From the NCBI RefSeq assembly GCF_951230135.1, contig NZ_CATNVC010000004.1, positions 62,001 through 126,000 of the forward strand: a DNA stretch of 64,000 nucleotides. The letters are read 5' to 3'. How positions within the stretch are numbered: the first letter of the stretch is position 1; each line of letters opens with the position of its first letter. Under the pieces are notes generated by a model, which saw only the letters and a program-made list of their open reading frames with translations, did no database searches and had not been told where the DNA came from. Source of the stretch: Butyricicoccus sp. Marseille-Q5471. GTDB taxonomy: Bacteria > Bacillota > Clostridia > Oscillospirales > Butyricicoccaceae. A program made the position numbers and the translations under genes. Shown here piece by piece: positions 33,275-42,097 of this stretch.

Positions 33275-33863
33275 ATCGTATTGTTCTTTCGGCTCTCAGA
33301 TACGCAGTGACAATCTAAACCGTAGTGATATCGCTGTTGCGATATTGTAATTGTCGCATTCTCAGAAAAAGCATTCGTAGATGCCATCGATGCACAGGAA
33401 GCGTATACAAGTAATTTGATTAATCACGATATGCTCTGGCTCGAGATGCTCCAAACATTGATGGCACAACGTCCATTAACGCAGCCCAATCGCTGCTATT
33501 TACCCAATCAAGCACAAGACCATACTGCATCAGCAAGGTCAATGCTATAAATGAGATTGCGCACAATGCTACCCATACCGATTTTTGATTACGGCACAAG
33601 GCCAGCACCTAATTTGTCACAGTAAACACAACGCTTATCCTTCCACATATAATCCACATTTACTTCCCCCTCAAACTCTTGTTTGGCATCGCGTCATAAG
33701 CATCACTCTGTTTTTTGTCATTTCCGCATAATTCGGAAGCCCCATCAATTATAACCTTGTCAGGAAGTACGCCAACCCACAAAAGCTTTCAGGCGACAGA
33801 TATGATCATCTTTCTATCTGCCGCCTGAAAAACTATCTCTGTTAGCGTGAACCTCTCCTCCTT
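33275..33863 (+). other. Gene-poor decayed stretch
   Basis: No convincing gene is seen. There is a hairpin TTTCAGGCG..CAGATA / TATCTG.CGCCTGAAA near 33786-33832. On the minus strand a short open stretch (about 33665-33780) reads LPDKVIIDGASELCGNDKKQ before a stop and looks like the tail of a lost gene. The region probably records deletion events at the edge of the accessory block. Confidence 0.4.
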
Positions 33864-34013
33864 TTATTGTCTGATAAGATGATTCATAATCTTAGTTGCC
33901 AACAAAGTCGCACATGAATGCCGCAAATCGTGAAAACGAACTTTTTTGAAGCCTTTCCGCTTGATAAAGTCCCGGAATCGATTGGTAATCTTATCAGGAG
34001 TGGGCAAGGCAGT
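33864..34013 (-). pseudogene. C-terminal fragment of a phage-type tyrosine integrase
   Basis: Translating the minus strand gives TPDKITNRFRDFIKRKGF, then KKVRFHDLRHSCATLLATK and a stop at 33864-33866. The HDLRHSCATLL box with its catalytic His and Arg is diagnostic of tyrosine recombinases. The N-terminal part and the Tyr-containing end are absent. The family differs from the broken integrase at 17 kb. It marks one end of the accessory block that starts at tRNA-Leu. Confidence 0.8.
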
Positions 34014-34087
34014 CAACTGCCTCCGGCAGCCGCCGTGCTGCCGAATGATGCCCCCTCCCCCCTGCTTTTCCTTCGCTTTTTAAGCCA

Positions 34088-34130
34088 AAAGCACCCCCGA
34101 TACGGCAGTTGCCGTATCGGGGGTGCTTTC
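34088..34130 (-). terminator. Terminator of the nan operon
   Basis: AAAGCACCCCCGATACGGCA and TGCCGTATCGGGGGTGCTTT form a perfect 20-bp stem with a two-base centre directly after the nanK stop. Two further small hairpins lie at 34008-34046. Confidence 0.9.
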
Positions 34131-34131
34131 T

Positions 34132-35055
34132 TTACATATGCAGCAGAAAATAGTACGCCGCGCCGACCAGTCCGGCATGGTTTTGCAGCTGCGCTGCGCG
34201 CACCTCCAGTCCCTTGGCGAAGGCCGGCATCACGCCCGCCCGAATTTTGTCCCGCAGCGGCTCAATCAGCAGCTTCTGCTGCCCCGAAACGCCGCCGCCA
34301 ATCAGGATAACCTGCGGGTTAAACAAATGCGTCAGACCAATCAGTCCCTCTGCAATTTCACTCATCCAGTCATCCAGAAGCGCCAGAACATCCTCACGCT
34401 GCTCTGCAGCCGCCTGAAAAATTCGGCGGCCGTCAGTCAGTGAAGCATCGAGCGCCCGCGCCCGCCCGACCAGTGCCGTGACCGAGGCGTAGCGCTCCCA
34501 ACAGCCGCGTTGTCCGCAGCCGCAGGCGATTCCGTCCCGCGCGTGCAGCATCATGTGCCCCAGCTCTCCGCCCAGTCCGCGCGCGCCTTCGAGCAGTCTG
34601 CCACCGGTCAGCACGCCACCACCTACTCCCGTGCCCAGTGTAACGCCAATCACATCGGTATAGCCGACGGCCGCGCCTGCCCACGTTTCGCCGAGGCACA
34701 TACAGTTTGCATCATTCGCAACCGTAACCGGCAGTCCGAACGCCTCGCGCAGACGCTGGGCAATGGGAGCATCCAACCAGCCCGGGAGATTGCCACCCGT
34801 TCCCACCACCACACCGCGGCGGCAGTCAACCTGACCGGTGGCGGAGACCCCGATTCCCGCCAAATCAGCGGGCATAGCCTGCTGGTGCGACAAAAACTCC
34901 TCCGCCGCACGCAGCACCGTGTCCAGAATGGGCGTGCGGTAGCCGTCAAAGCTGACGCTTTGCTCCGCATGCGCCACAACCGCACCTTTATCGTCCACCA
35001 GACCCAGTTTTACCGCAGTTCCACCTATATCAATGCAGAAAATCGGTTTGCTCAT
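34132..35055 (-). CDS. nanK: ROK family N-acetylmannosamine kinase
   Basis: The 307-residue sugar kinase has DIGGTAVKLGLVD at the N-terminus (phosphate loop 1), NDANCMCLGE, GVTLGTGVGGGVL, and the ROK zinc motif CGCGQRGCWE (about 175-184), with the preceding GELGHMML supplying the His ligand. In this operon the expected reaction is phosphorylation of N-acetylmannosamine to its 6-phosphate, the step after NanA. Glucokinase cannot be excluded from sequence alone. I chose ATG 35055 because the phosphate loop follows at once. It is the last gene of the operon, 11 bases after nanE. Confidence 0.88.
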   Translation of the reverse strand: MSKPIFCIDIGGTAVKLGLVDDKGAVVAHAEQSVSFDGYRTPILDTVLRAAEEFLSHQQAMPADLAGIGVSATGQVDCRRGVVVGTGGNLPGWLDAPIAQRLREAFGLPVTVANDANCMCLGETWAGAAVGYTDVIGVTLGTGVGGGVLTGGRLLEGARGLGGELGHMMLHARDGIACGCGQRGCWERYASVTALVGRARALDASLTDGRRIFQAAAEQREDVLALLDDWMSEIAEGLIGLTHLFNPQVILIGGGVSGQQKLLIEPLRDKIRAGVMPAFAKGLEVRAAQLQNHAGLVGAAYYFLLHM

Positions 35056-35066
35056 GCCGTCCGCCC

Positions 35067-35768
35067 TCAGTTTCTGCCTTGCAGGGCGGCGGTGAAGCGT
35101 GCGGTAATCTCGGCCGGACGCGTAATCGCTCCGCCTACCACGACCGTCCACGCGCCTGCATCCAGACAGCGCACCGCCTGCTCCGGCGTATGGATATGCC
35201 CCTCGGCAATGACCTTGGCCGGGCATTCGCGGGCAAGCACCGCGATGAAATCAATGTCGGTCTCGTCAATGCCCTTGGTTTCCGGCGTGTAGCCCCGCAT
35301 CGTCGTTCCGACGAAGTCTGCGCCTGCCGCCGCGCAGTCCATTGCTTCCTCAAGGCGAGCAATATCCGCCATAATCAGCTGATTCGGATATTTTTCCCGA
35401 ATCGCACGGATAAAATCAGCCGCACTGCTGCCATCCGGCCGCAGCGCACTTGTGCCCTGCACCGCAATGATATCCGCCCCGCAATCCACCAGTGCATCGA
35501 CCTCGTCCATGGTCACGGTGATGTACATTGAGGTGCCCGGATAGTCCTTTTTGATAATGCCGATGACCGGCAGCTCCACCGCCTGTTTGATTTGCCGGAT
35601 GTCCCGTACCGTGTTGGCGCGGATGCCGACTGCGCCCCCCTGTAAAGCAGCCTTGGCCATCAGCGGCATCACGCCGCCCTCCGGCCGGTAAAGTGGCTCG
35701 TGCTCAAGCGCCTGACAGGATACGACCAGACCTCCATGCAATTGTTCTAACAGCTGTTGTTTGTTCAT
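35067..35768 (-). CDS. nanE: N-acetylmannosamine-6-phosphate 2-epimerase
   Basis: The 233-residue TIM-barrel epimerase converts ManNAc-6-phosphate to GlcNAc-6-phosphate. The family signature LVVSCQALEHEPLYRPE is at residues 14-30. VGIRANTVRDIRQIK, PVIGIIKKDY (catalytic Lys region), ADFVGTTMRGYT, AEGHIHTPEQA and VVGGAITRP follow. I chose ATG 35768, where AAAAGAGGG precedes it, over an upstream in-frame start that overlaps nagB. The order nanE-nanK after nagB is consistent with coordinated sialate breakdown. Confidence 0.95.
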   Translation of the reverse strand: MNKQQLLEQLHGGLVVSCQALEHEPLYRPEGGVMPLMAKAALQGGAVGIRANTVRDIRQIKQAVELPVIGIIKKDYPGTSMYITVTMDEVDALVDCGADIIAVQGTSALRPDGSSAADFIRAIREKYPNQLIMADIARLEEAMDCAAAGADFVGTTMRGYTPETKGIDETDIDFIAVLARECPAKVIAEGHIHTPEQAVRCLDAGAWTVVVGGAITRPAEITARFTAALQGRN

Positions 35769-35781
35769 GTTTTCCCTCTTT

Positions 35782-36507
35782 TCAGATTTCAGCGGCCGCT
35801 TCTTGATCGACAATCAGTGTAAAGTCGGGATGAATCTGCAAAATGGAGGCGGGCACGGCAGGTGTGACCGGGCCGAAAAATGCCTGTCGAACAATTTTCG
35901 CCTTGTCCGCACCGCTTGCCACCATCAGCACGCGGCGCGCCTGCATGATATCGCGAATACCCATCGTATAGGCTTGGCGCGGCACATCCTCCTTCCGCGC
36001 AAAGAAGCGCTTGTTTGCCTCAACGGTAGACTCGGTCAGATCGACGCAGTGCGTATCCATCTCAAAAACGGTGTTCGGTTCGTTAAAGCCGATATGACCG
36101 TCGGTGCCGATGCCGAGCAGCTGCAAATCTATGCCGCCCACGCTGCGGATCATCTCGGTATACGCGCGGCAGACCTCCTGCGCATTGAGGTTGCTCCCTT
36201 CCGGCAAATGAATGCGTTCGGGTGCAATATTGACATGATCGAAGAAATTGCTGTGCATGAAGTGCCAGTAGCTTTGCTCGCTCTCGCGGGAAATGCCGCG
36301 ATATTCATCCAGATTAACGGTGGTAACCTCGGAAAAGTCCAAATCGCCTCGTTGATACCATTCAATCAGCTGCCGATAGATACCCACCGGCGTGCCGCCT
36401 GTGGCGCAGCCCAGCACCGCGTCCGGCTGCATGATGACCTGTGCCGACAGAATATTGGCGGCCTTGCGGGACATATCCGAATAATCCTTCGCGCGAATGA
36501 TTCTCAC
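35782..36507 (-). CDS. nagB: Glucosamine-6-phosphate deaminase
   Basis: The 241-residue isomerase-deaminase converts glucosamine-6-phosphate to fructose-6-phosphate and ammonia. Motifs are GCATGGTPVGIYRQL (about 35-49), TVNLDEYRGI (about 64-73, catalytic Asp) and GIGTDGHIGFNEP (about 129-141, catalytic His). It is the last cytoplasmic step of the sialate pathway. A nagA deacetylase, needed between NanE and NagB, is not in this window and must be encoded elsewhere. It lies 22 bases downstream of nanA. Confidence 0.95.
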   Translation of the reverse strand: MRIIRAKDYSDMSRKAANILSAQVIMQPDAVLGCATGGTPVGIYRQLIEWYQRGDLDFSEVTTVNLDEYRGISRESEQSYWHFMHSNFFDHVNIAPERIHLPEGSNLNAQEVCRAYTEMIRSVGGIDLQLLGIGTDGHIGFNEPNTVFEMDTHCVDLTESTVEANKRFFARKEDVPRQAYTMGIRDIMQARRVLMVASGADKAKIVRQAFFGPVTPAVPASILQIHPDFTLIVDQEAAAEI

Positions 36508-36529
36508 GATTGTCTATTCTCCTTCCGCT

Positions 36530-37462
36530 TTAGCAGTATTTAGAAATTGCCTCGTCAATCATCCGGCAGCAAGTCTCAATCTGCGCTGCGTCGTCCGCGT
36601 GCACAGGGGCAAGCGGCGCACGCACGCTGCCAATATCCAGGCCTTCGCGGCGGCGCAGCACCTCTTTGATGACTGCATACATGTTGCCGCGGCAGGCGCA
36701 CAGTGCATAGATAATATTATCCACTGCGTACTGCACCTCGCGTGCCTGCTCGATTTTGCCTGCGGCAAGCAGTGCGTCCGCCTTGAGCAGCAGCTCGGGC
36801 ATGGCCGCATAGGTGCCGCCGATGCCGCCGTCCGCGCCCATGACGCGGCCTGCGATAAACTGCTCGTCCGGGCCGTTGAATACCGCAAAATTGCCGCATC
36901 CGCGTGCTTTTTCTCCCGCATCCTTAAACATCTGAATGTCCTGCACCGGCATGGAGCTGTTTTTCACCGCCACCACTTGGGGATTCTTCAGCATTTCGGC
37001 CAGCAGGCTCATGGTCAGCGCGGTGCCGGCCAGCTGCGGAATGTTATAAATCACAAATTCGGTGTTCGGCGCGGCAGAGGAGATGTCGTTCCAGTATTTT
37101 GCCGTCGCATGCTCGGGCAGATGGAAATAAATCGGCGGGATGGAGGCGATAGCATCCACACCGCAGGACTCGGCATGGGCGGCAAGCTCCATCGAATCGG
37201 CCGTGTTGTTTGCCGCAACATGACAGATGACCGTCAGTTTGCCCTTGGCCTCCTCCATCACGGCTTCCAAAATCGCCTTGCGCTCGGCAATCGACAGATA
37301 GATGCACTCGCCTGACGAGCCGTTGACATACACGCCCTTAACGCCCTTTTCCACCATATAGCGGGTCAGTGCACGCACGCGTGCGGTGTCTACCGCGCCT
37401 TCGTCATCATAGCAGGCATAAAACGCAGGGATAATTCCCTGATACTTTGTCAGATCTTTCAT
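36530..37462 (-). CDS. nanA: N-acetylneuraminate lyase
   Basis: The 310-residue class I aldolase of the DapA/NanA superfamily cleaves N-acetylneuraminate to pyruvate and N-acetylmannosamine. It shows VNGSSGECIYLS (about 46-57), HVAANNTADSMELA, FVIYNIPQLAG with the catalytic Tyr (about 135-145), and VVAVKNSS with the Schiff-base Lys (about 164-171). The GSSGE form and operon context support NanA over dihydrodipicolinate synthase. The ATG has a GGAGTTTAAC site. It is preceded by the FAD oxidoreductase. Confidence 0.92.
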   Translation of the reverse strand: MKDLTKYQGIIPAFYACYDDEGAVDTARVRALTRYMVEKGVKGVYVNGSSGECIYLSIAERKAILEAVMEEAKGKLTVICHVAANNTADSMELAAHAESCGVDAIASIPPIYFHLPEHATAKYWNDISSAAPNTEFVIYNIPQLAGTALTMSLLAEMLKNPQVVAVKNSSMPVQDIQMFKDAGEKARGCGNFAVFNGPDEQFIAGRVMGADGGIGGTYAAMPELLLKADALLAAGKIEQAREVQYAVDNIIYALCACRGNMYAVIKEVLRRREGLDIGSVRAPLAPVHADDAAQIETCCRMIDEAISKYC

Positions 37463-37497
37463 GTTAAACTCCGTTTCTCCAAAAGGATGGTTTCTAT

Positions 37498-39132
37498 TCA
37501 GTTCCCCGCAAAACGCACGGTTACATCGCCTTGTTTCAGCGCAATTTCGATCCGTTCAGCCAACACGGCCTTTGGTGCGGGATAATCAATTCGATGATGA
37601 GATCCGCGGCTTTCCCGCCGCAGCAGCGCCGCCGAGAGCAGGGCATCCGCGGTCAGCAGCTGCGCGTCGACCCGATGGGCGAGCACCGTTTGCGCAATGG
37701 TCTCCGCGGGCGTTCGGGTCAGGCCGTCCGCTGCGGTGCGCAGAGTGTTCCGTGCCTCGGCAAGACCCTCCTCGCTGCGGGCAAGCAGTGCATACCTCGA
37801 CATCACCGCGCGAAGCTGCTCCTGCGCCTGCCCTGCCCGAGCCGATGTCCATGCGTCAAACGCGGCACAGGCCGGACAGCGAGGTGCGGCGGCCGCGTCC
37901 CGCGCGGCCTCCCGCCCTGCAATGCCGCCAAACACCAGTGCATTTGCCGTGGACAAACCGCCGATGCGATCCGCACCGTGCATACCGCCGGTCGCTTCGC
38001 CGCAGGCAAACAGCCCCGGCACACCCGTTGCGGCACGCGCATCAATCACAATGCCGCCGTTGGACGCATGCGCAAACAGTCCAATCTGCACCGGGTCGTC
38101 CCAGCTCAGCCCCTTTTCCCGCCGCAGCCAGTCAAAATAGGTACGGATGAATTCGGGCGGCGCGTCCTTCATCGCCTGCGAATAGCGCACGGTCACGCCC
38201 TCCGGATGTGTCAGGCAGGCACGGAAAATCGCCAGATCGACCGCCGCCGAGGACAGGCGCGTGGTAAAGGGCCCATGCGTCGCGCGCTCGGCAAGCAGGT
38301 CATCTGTGTGCGTATTTTCCGGCAGCAGAGGGGCATTTCCTGCCCAGAGCGACGCAAACCGAAAGGTTTTTTCATTGAAAATCGTATTCTTCGCAGGCGA
38401 AAGATAGCCCGGCATGATTTGAAAGAACTCCAAATTGGTCAGCCTTGCCCCCGCCCGGAGCGCAAGCGCCTGACCGCAGCCAGTCACATCGCCGGTGGTC
38501 AGCCGCTCACGGAACAGACCGCCGCAGCCGCCCGTCGCCAACACCAGTGCCCCGCAGCCGAAATAGTGCAGCACACCCTCGTGCGCCGCAATCGCGCCGC
38601 ACACGCGGCCTTGTGCACGCACCAGTTCGAGCACCTCGCAGTGCGGAACGACCCGAATGTTCAGCGCCGTCAGCCGTGCCGAAAAGACGCTGCGCGCACT
38701 GTCAAAAGCAATACCGTTCCAATCGCGTGCCTTGTGGTCAAAGCAGGGGATGAACTCCCGCTGCCCCGCGTGCTCCGCACGCAGCAGATGAACGCCGTCT
38801 GTCCGGAGCGCTTCGATTGCCTTACCGATGCCGTCAACCAGCGTGCGGACGAGCGTCGGCTCGGCCATCCCACAGCCAACCGCGAGAATGGTTTCCATCA
38901 AATCCTGCCGATCCGCGTCGCTTTCCGGCGCGATAAGTCCCAGACCCCACGTGCCCGGATAAAAGCTGGAGCCGGAAAAGACCGCCCCCGCCGAAAGCAG
39001 CGTGACACGCGCGCCGTTTTCGGCGGCGGCGATTGCGGCGGTCACTCCCGCAAGACCGCAGCCGACAACCAATACATCGCTCCTCTGCTCAGGCAAAAGG
39101 CGAAGCACCGCGTTGTTTTCCGCGCCGCTCAT
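37498..39132 (-). CDS. FAD-dependent oxidoreductase of the fumarate reductase/aspartate oxidase class
   Basis: The 544-residue flavoprotein has the dinucleotide motif DVLVVGCGLAGVTAAIAA (about 19-36), LVLATGGCGGLF (about 195-206), a substrate-side block HGPFTTRLSSAAVDLAIF, and the C-terminal FAD motif HGADRIGGLSTANALVFGG. The soluble NadB-like architecture suggests hydride abstraction from a carboxylate-containing substrate. It lies between the transporter and nanA genes, overlapping oppF by four bases (ATGA), so it is probably translated with them. No step of known Neu5Ac catabolism needs such an enzyme. It may act on a modified sialate or on the electron budget. Quinolinate genes are absent, arguing against NadB. 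Confidence 0.82.
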   Translation of the reverse strand: MSGAENNAVLRLLPEQRSDVLVVGCGLAGVTAAIAAAENGARVTLLSAGAVFSGSSFYPGTWGLGLIAPESDADRQDLMETILAVGCGMAEPTLVRTLVDGIGKAIEALRTDGVHLLRAEHAGQREFIPCFDHKARDWNGIAFDSARSVFSARLTALNIRVVPHCEVLELVRAQGRVCGAIAAHEGVLHYFGCGALVLATGGCGGLFRERLTTGDVTGCGQALALRAGARLTNLEFFQIMPGYLSPAKNTIFNEKTFRFASLWAGNAPLLPENTHTDDLLAERATHGPFTTRLSSAAVDLAIFRACLTHPEGVTVRYSQAMKDAPPEFIRTYFDWLRREKGLSWDDPVQIGLFAHASNGGIVIDARAATGVPGLFACGEATGGMHGADRIGGLSTANALVFGGIAGREAARDAAAAPRCPACAAFDAWTSARAGQAQEQLRAVMSRYALLARSEEGLAEARNTLRTAADGLTRTPAETIAQTVLAHRVDAQLLTADALLSAALLRRESRGSHHRIDYPAPKAVLAERIEIALKQGDVTVRFAGN

Positions 39133-40142
39133 GACGATACGGCTGCGTCATACAGGTGGCAGGCGACCAGATGCGTCTCATCCCCCGCCTTTGCGCGCAG
39201 CGGCGGGTCTTCGGTTTTGCAGCGTTCGGTGCAGTGCGGGCAGCGGTTGTGAAACGCGCAGCCTGTGGGCTTGCGAATGGGACTGGGCACCTCGCCCTCG
39301 AGCACCTGCCGTTTTTTCGGGTTGTGAATATCGGGCACAGGAATCGCGCTGAGCAGCGCGCGGGTATAGGGATGCATCGGATCGTCATACAGTGCGCGGG
39401 AGTCGGCGAGCTCGACCACCTTGCCCAAGTACATCACCGCGATGCGGTCGCTCATATACTGCACGACAGACAGATCGTGCGCGATGAAAATGTAGGTCAG
39501 CCGCAGCTCCTTCTGAATGTCCTTCATCAGGTTGAGTACCTGCGCCTGAATGGAAACATCCAGTGCGGAAACCGGCTCGTCGCACACAAGCACCTCGGGC
39601 ATGACCTCGAGTGCCCGGGCGATGCACAGGCGCTGCCGCTGCCCGCCGGAAAACTCATGCGGATAGCGCATCAGATAGTCCGGCTGTATGTTGACCATGC
39701 GCAGCGCGCGGCTCATCAGTTCCTCCCGCTCCTGCTGCGATTTGATGCCGTGCACAATCAGCGGCTCTTCAAAGCTGGTGTAGATTTTCTTCTGCGGGTT
39801 AAGGGCAGAATACGGATCCTGAAACACCATCTGCACCTTGCAGCGGAACTGGAACATTTCTTCGCGGCTGAACTTTGTCACGTCCTTAAAGTCGTTTCCG
39901 TAGCGGAACAGGGACTGTCCGCCGGTCGGCTTTTCCAGCATCATGATGGACTTGCCGAGCGTTGATTTGCCGCAGCCCGACTCACCGACCACGCCGAGCG
40001 TTTCGCCGCGGTACACATCCAGACTGACACCGTCGACCGCCTTCACGTGCCCGACGACCTTTTTAAACGACCCCTTGGTAATCGGAAACCAGGTGCGCAA
40101 ATCCCGGATTTGAAAGAGAATCTCTTTTTCCTGCTGCTTCAT
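39129..40142 (-). CDS. Oligopeptide/opine-type ABC transporter ATP-binding protein (OppF-like)
   Basis: The 337-residue ATPase has a canonical Walker [16 protein letters not shown] (about 45-59), an LSGGQ equivalent [15 protein letters not shown] (about 160-174), Walker [13 protein letters not shown], and the OppF-type C-terminal oligopeptide-transporter extension with [11 protein letters not shown] and CKTEDP cysteines (about 295-320). It energises import with the partner OppD. I chose ATG 40142 with GGAGGTGG upstream. Only one base separates it from the oppD stop. Confidence 0.92.
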   Translation of the reverse strand: MKQQEKEILFQIRDLRTWFPITKGSFKKVVGHVKAVDGVSLDVYRGETLGVVGESGCGKSTLGKSIMMLEKPTGGQSLFRYGNDFKDVTKFSREEMFQFRCKVQMVFQDPYSALNPQKKIYTSFEEPLIVHGIKSQQEREELMSRALRMVNIQPDYLMRYPHEFSGGQRQRLCIARALEVMPEVLVCDEPVSALDVSIQAQVLNLMKDIQKELRLTYIFIAHDLSVVQYMSDRIAVMYLGKVVELADSRALYDDPMHPYTRALLSAIPVPDIHNPKKRQVLEGEVPSPIRKPTGCAFHNRCPHCTERCKTEDPPLRAKAGDETHLVACHLYDAAVSS

Positions 40143-40143
40143 A

Positions 40144-41172
40144 TCAATCCACCTCCGGGAAATGATCAAATTGGACACAGCGCACCCGATGGCCGGGCGC
40201 GATTTCGTATGCGGGGATATTGGCGCCCCGACAGCGCTCCGTGCACTCGGCGCAGCGGTCGGCAAATTCGCAGCCCGGCTTCAAATCGGCAGGGTTTGGC
40301 GTGATGCCGGGGATGGTTTCCAGCTTCTGGCCGTCCGCCAGTCCGAGCACCGGCACGCTGCGCAGCAGCGCCTTGGTATACGGATGGCTCGGGTGATCAA
40401 AAATATCTTCGAGCGAGCCGAACTCGACCACGCGTCCCATGTACATGACGCACACTTCGTCCGCCATTTCGGCAACAAGACCCATATTATGCGTAATCAG
40501 AATGATGGATTTCCCGTTTTCCACCTGCAGTTTTTTCAGCAGCTCCATAATCTGTGCTTGAATGGTCACATCGAGCGCGGTGGTCGGCTCGTCGCAGATG
40601 ATAAGCTCGGGATTGCAGATCATCGCGATTGCGATGACCACACGCTGCTTCATGCCGCCCGAAAACTGGTGCGGATAGCAGTCGATGCGGCTTTCCGGGT
40701 CGGGAATGCCCAGTCTGGGGAACAGCTCGAGCACCTGCTCCCGCGCTTGCTTCTTGCTGATGCCCGTGTGCTGAATCAGTCCCTCCGCAACCTGATCGCC
40801 TACCTTATATACGGGGTTCAGACTGGACATCGGGTCCTGAAACACCATGGACATCTGCGGTCCGCGCAGGGCGCGCATTTCGGCGCCGTTGGGATTTTTA
40901 ATGCCTTCAAGCTGATGGGGTTCGGCAGTGCCATCCGCACGCTTGGCGGTGAAACGGATGCTCTCCGCCTCCACCTTGGCATTGCGGCCGAGAAAACGCA
41001 TGATGGAATTCATCGTCACGCTCTTGCTGCAGCCGGATTCTCCCACCACCGCAAGCGTTGTGCCGCGCTTGACGGCAAACGACACATCCTTGACGATTCT
41101 GGTTTCCTTTTTATCTGAAACGAAGGTCGTATTGAGTTTTTTAACCTCTAAAATCAGTTCCTTGGATTCCAT
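40144..41172 (-). CDS. Oligopeptide/opine-type ABC transporter ATP-binding protein (OppD-like) with altered Walker A
   Basis: This 342-residue partner ATPase has [15 protein letters not shown] (signature), [12 protein letters not shown] (Walker B) and a C-terminal extension with [15 protein letters not shown]. Its Walker A reads [15 protein letters not shown]: the glycine before the catalytic lysine (GxxxxGK) is Ser (codon AGC at about 41033-41035). OppF keeps GCGKS. Some heterodimeric ABC transporters carry one degenerate site, but usually at Walker B or the signature. The rest of the protein is intact. I chose ATG 41172 with AAGGAAGG upstream. Confidence 0.9.
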   Translation of the reverse strand: MESKELILEVKKLNTTFVSDKKETRIVKDVSFAVKRGTTLAVVGESGCSKSVTMNSIMRFLGRNAKVEAESIRFTAKRADGTAEPHQLEGIKNPNGAEMRALRGPQMSMVFQDPMSSLNPVYKVGDQVAEGLIQHTGISKKQAREQVLELFPRLGIPDPESRIDCYPHQFSGGMKQRVVIAIAMICNPELIICDEPTTALDVTIQAQIMELLKKLQVENGKSIILITHNMGLVAEMADEVCVMYMGRVVEFGSLEDIFDHPSHPYTKALLRSVPVLGLADGQKLETIPGITPNPADLKPGCEFADRCAECTERCRGANIPAYEIAPGHRVRCVQFDHFPEVD

Positions 41173-41185
41173 TTCTGCACCTTCC

Positions 41186-42076
41186 TTACTGCTGCTTGGC
41201 GTCAAGCACATCGCGCAGGCCGTCGCCGAAGAAGTTGATCGCCAGCACAAACAGGGTGATTGCAAGTCCGGGGAACACCCAAATCCACCACTGGTTGGTG
41301 ACAACCGCAACCGACTTGGCCGCGTTGAGAATATTGCCCCAGGTGGGCGTGCTGTCCGCCACGCCGAGGCCGATGAAGGAAAGCGCCGCTTCCTGCAAAA
41401 TGAAGAAGGCAACGTTCGTCGTTGTGGATACGATAATCGGGCTCATGACGTTGGGCAGAATCTGACCAAACATAATCCGCCTGTTGGACATGCCAAATGC
41501 CTCGCACACTTTGACATAGGTCTCATTTTTTAGACTGAGATACTCGTTGCGCACCATGCGGAAGGTGGTCATCCAGCCGGTAATCACGAAAATGAACAGC
41601 AGGTTTCCCAATCCGCGCTGATTCATAATTGCAACAATCATCATGACCAGCACCAGCTGCGGGAACGCCTGAAAAATCTCGGACACGCGCACAAGGAGCT
41701 TGTCGACCTTGCCGCCGAAATAACCCGCGACCGCGCCCAGTGCCGCACCGATGACATTGCTCAGCACCGCGCACAGCACACCGATCAGGATGGAATAGCA
41801 CCCGCCATACAGCACGCGCGCAAACAGGTCGCGGCCGATGGTGTCTGTGCCGAATAAGTGCTCGCCGGACGGGCCAGCCTTCATGTTGGACAGGTCGGGC
41901 GTGTTGTAGTCCACACCCATCAGCGCACCCGCGACGCAGGCCGCCACCATAACGATAATCACAACCAGACCGACCATCGCCAGCCGGTTATTCAGAAACT
42001 TGCGAATATTCTTTTTCAGCAGGGACGCGGATGCGCTTTTATTGCGCTCCTTGATGCCTGTGACTTGGTTTTCCAT
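41186..42076 (-). CDS. ABC transporter permease (OppC-like)
   Basis: The 296-residue permease has the OppC N-terminal TM segment (about 33-53), the periplasmic HLFGTDTIGRDLFARVLYGG motif of the DppC/OppC family (about 73-92) and five further TM helices. The cytoplasmic EAA loop reads EAFGMSNRRIMFGQILPN (about 190-207). It pairs with the OppB-like permease to form the channel. The gene order is binding protein, oppB, oppC, oppD, oppF. Confidence 0.92.
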   Translation of the reverse strand: MENQVTGIKERNKSASASLLKKNIRKFLNNRLAMVGLVVIIVMVAACVAGALMGVDYNTPDLSNMKAGPSGEHLFGTDTIGRDLFARVLYGGCYSILIGVLCAVLSNVIGAALGAVAGYFGGKVDKLLVRVSEIFQAFPQLVLVMMIVAIMNQRGLGNLLFIFVITGWMTTFRMVRNEYLSLKNETYVKVCEAFGMSNRRIMFGQILPNVMSPIIVSTTTNVAFFILQEAALSFIGLGVADSTPTWGNILNAAKSVAVVTNQWWIWVFPGLAITLFVLAINFFGDGLRDVLDAKQQ

Positions 42077-42097
42077 ATGGATGCCCCTCCTCCGGCG

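Noticed and set aside
33420-33608. A 62-codon minus-strand frame with a hydrophobic N-terminal half
   Set aside because: It has no convincing ribosome site, no recognisable domain and lies in clearly decayed DNA. It is probably chance.
37498-39132. Calling the FAD enzyme L-aspartate oxidase (nadB)
   Set aside because: No nadA or nadC lies nearby and the gene is embedded in a sialate operon. The class match alone is not enough.
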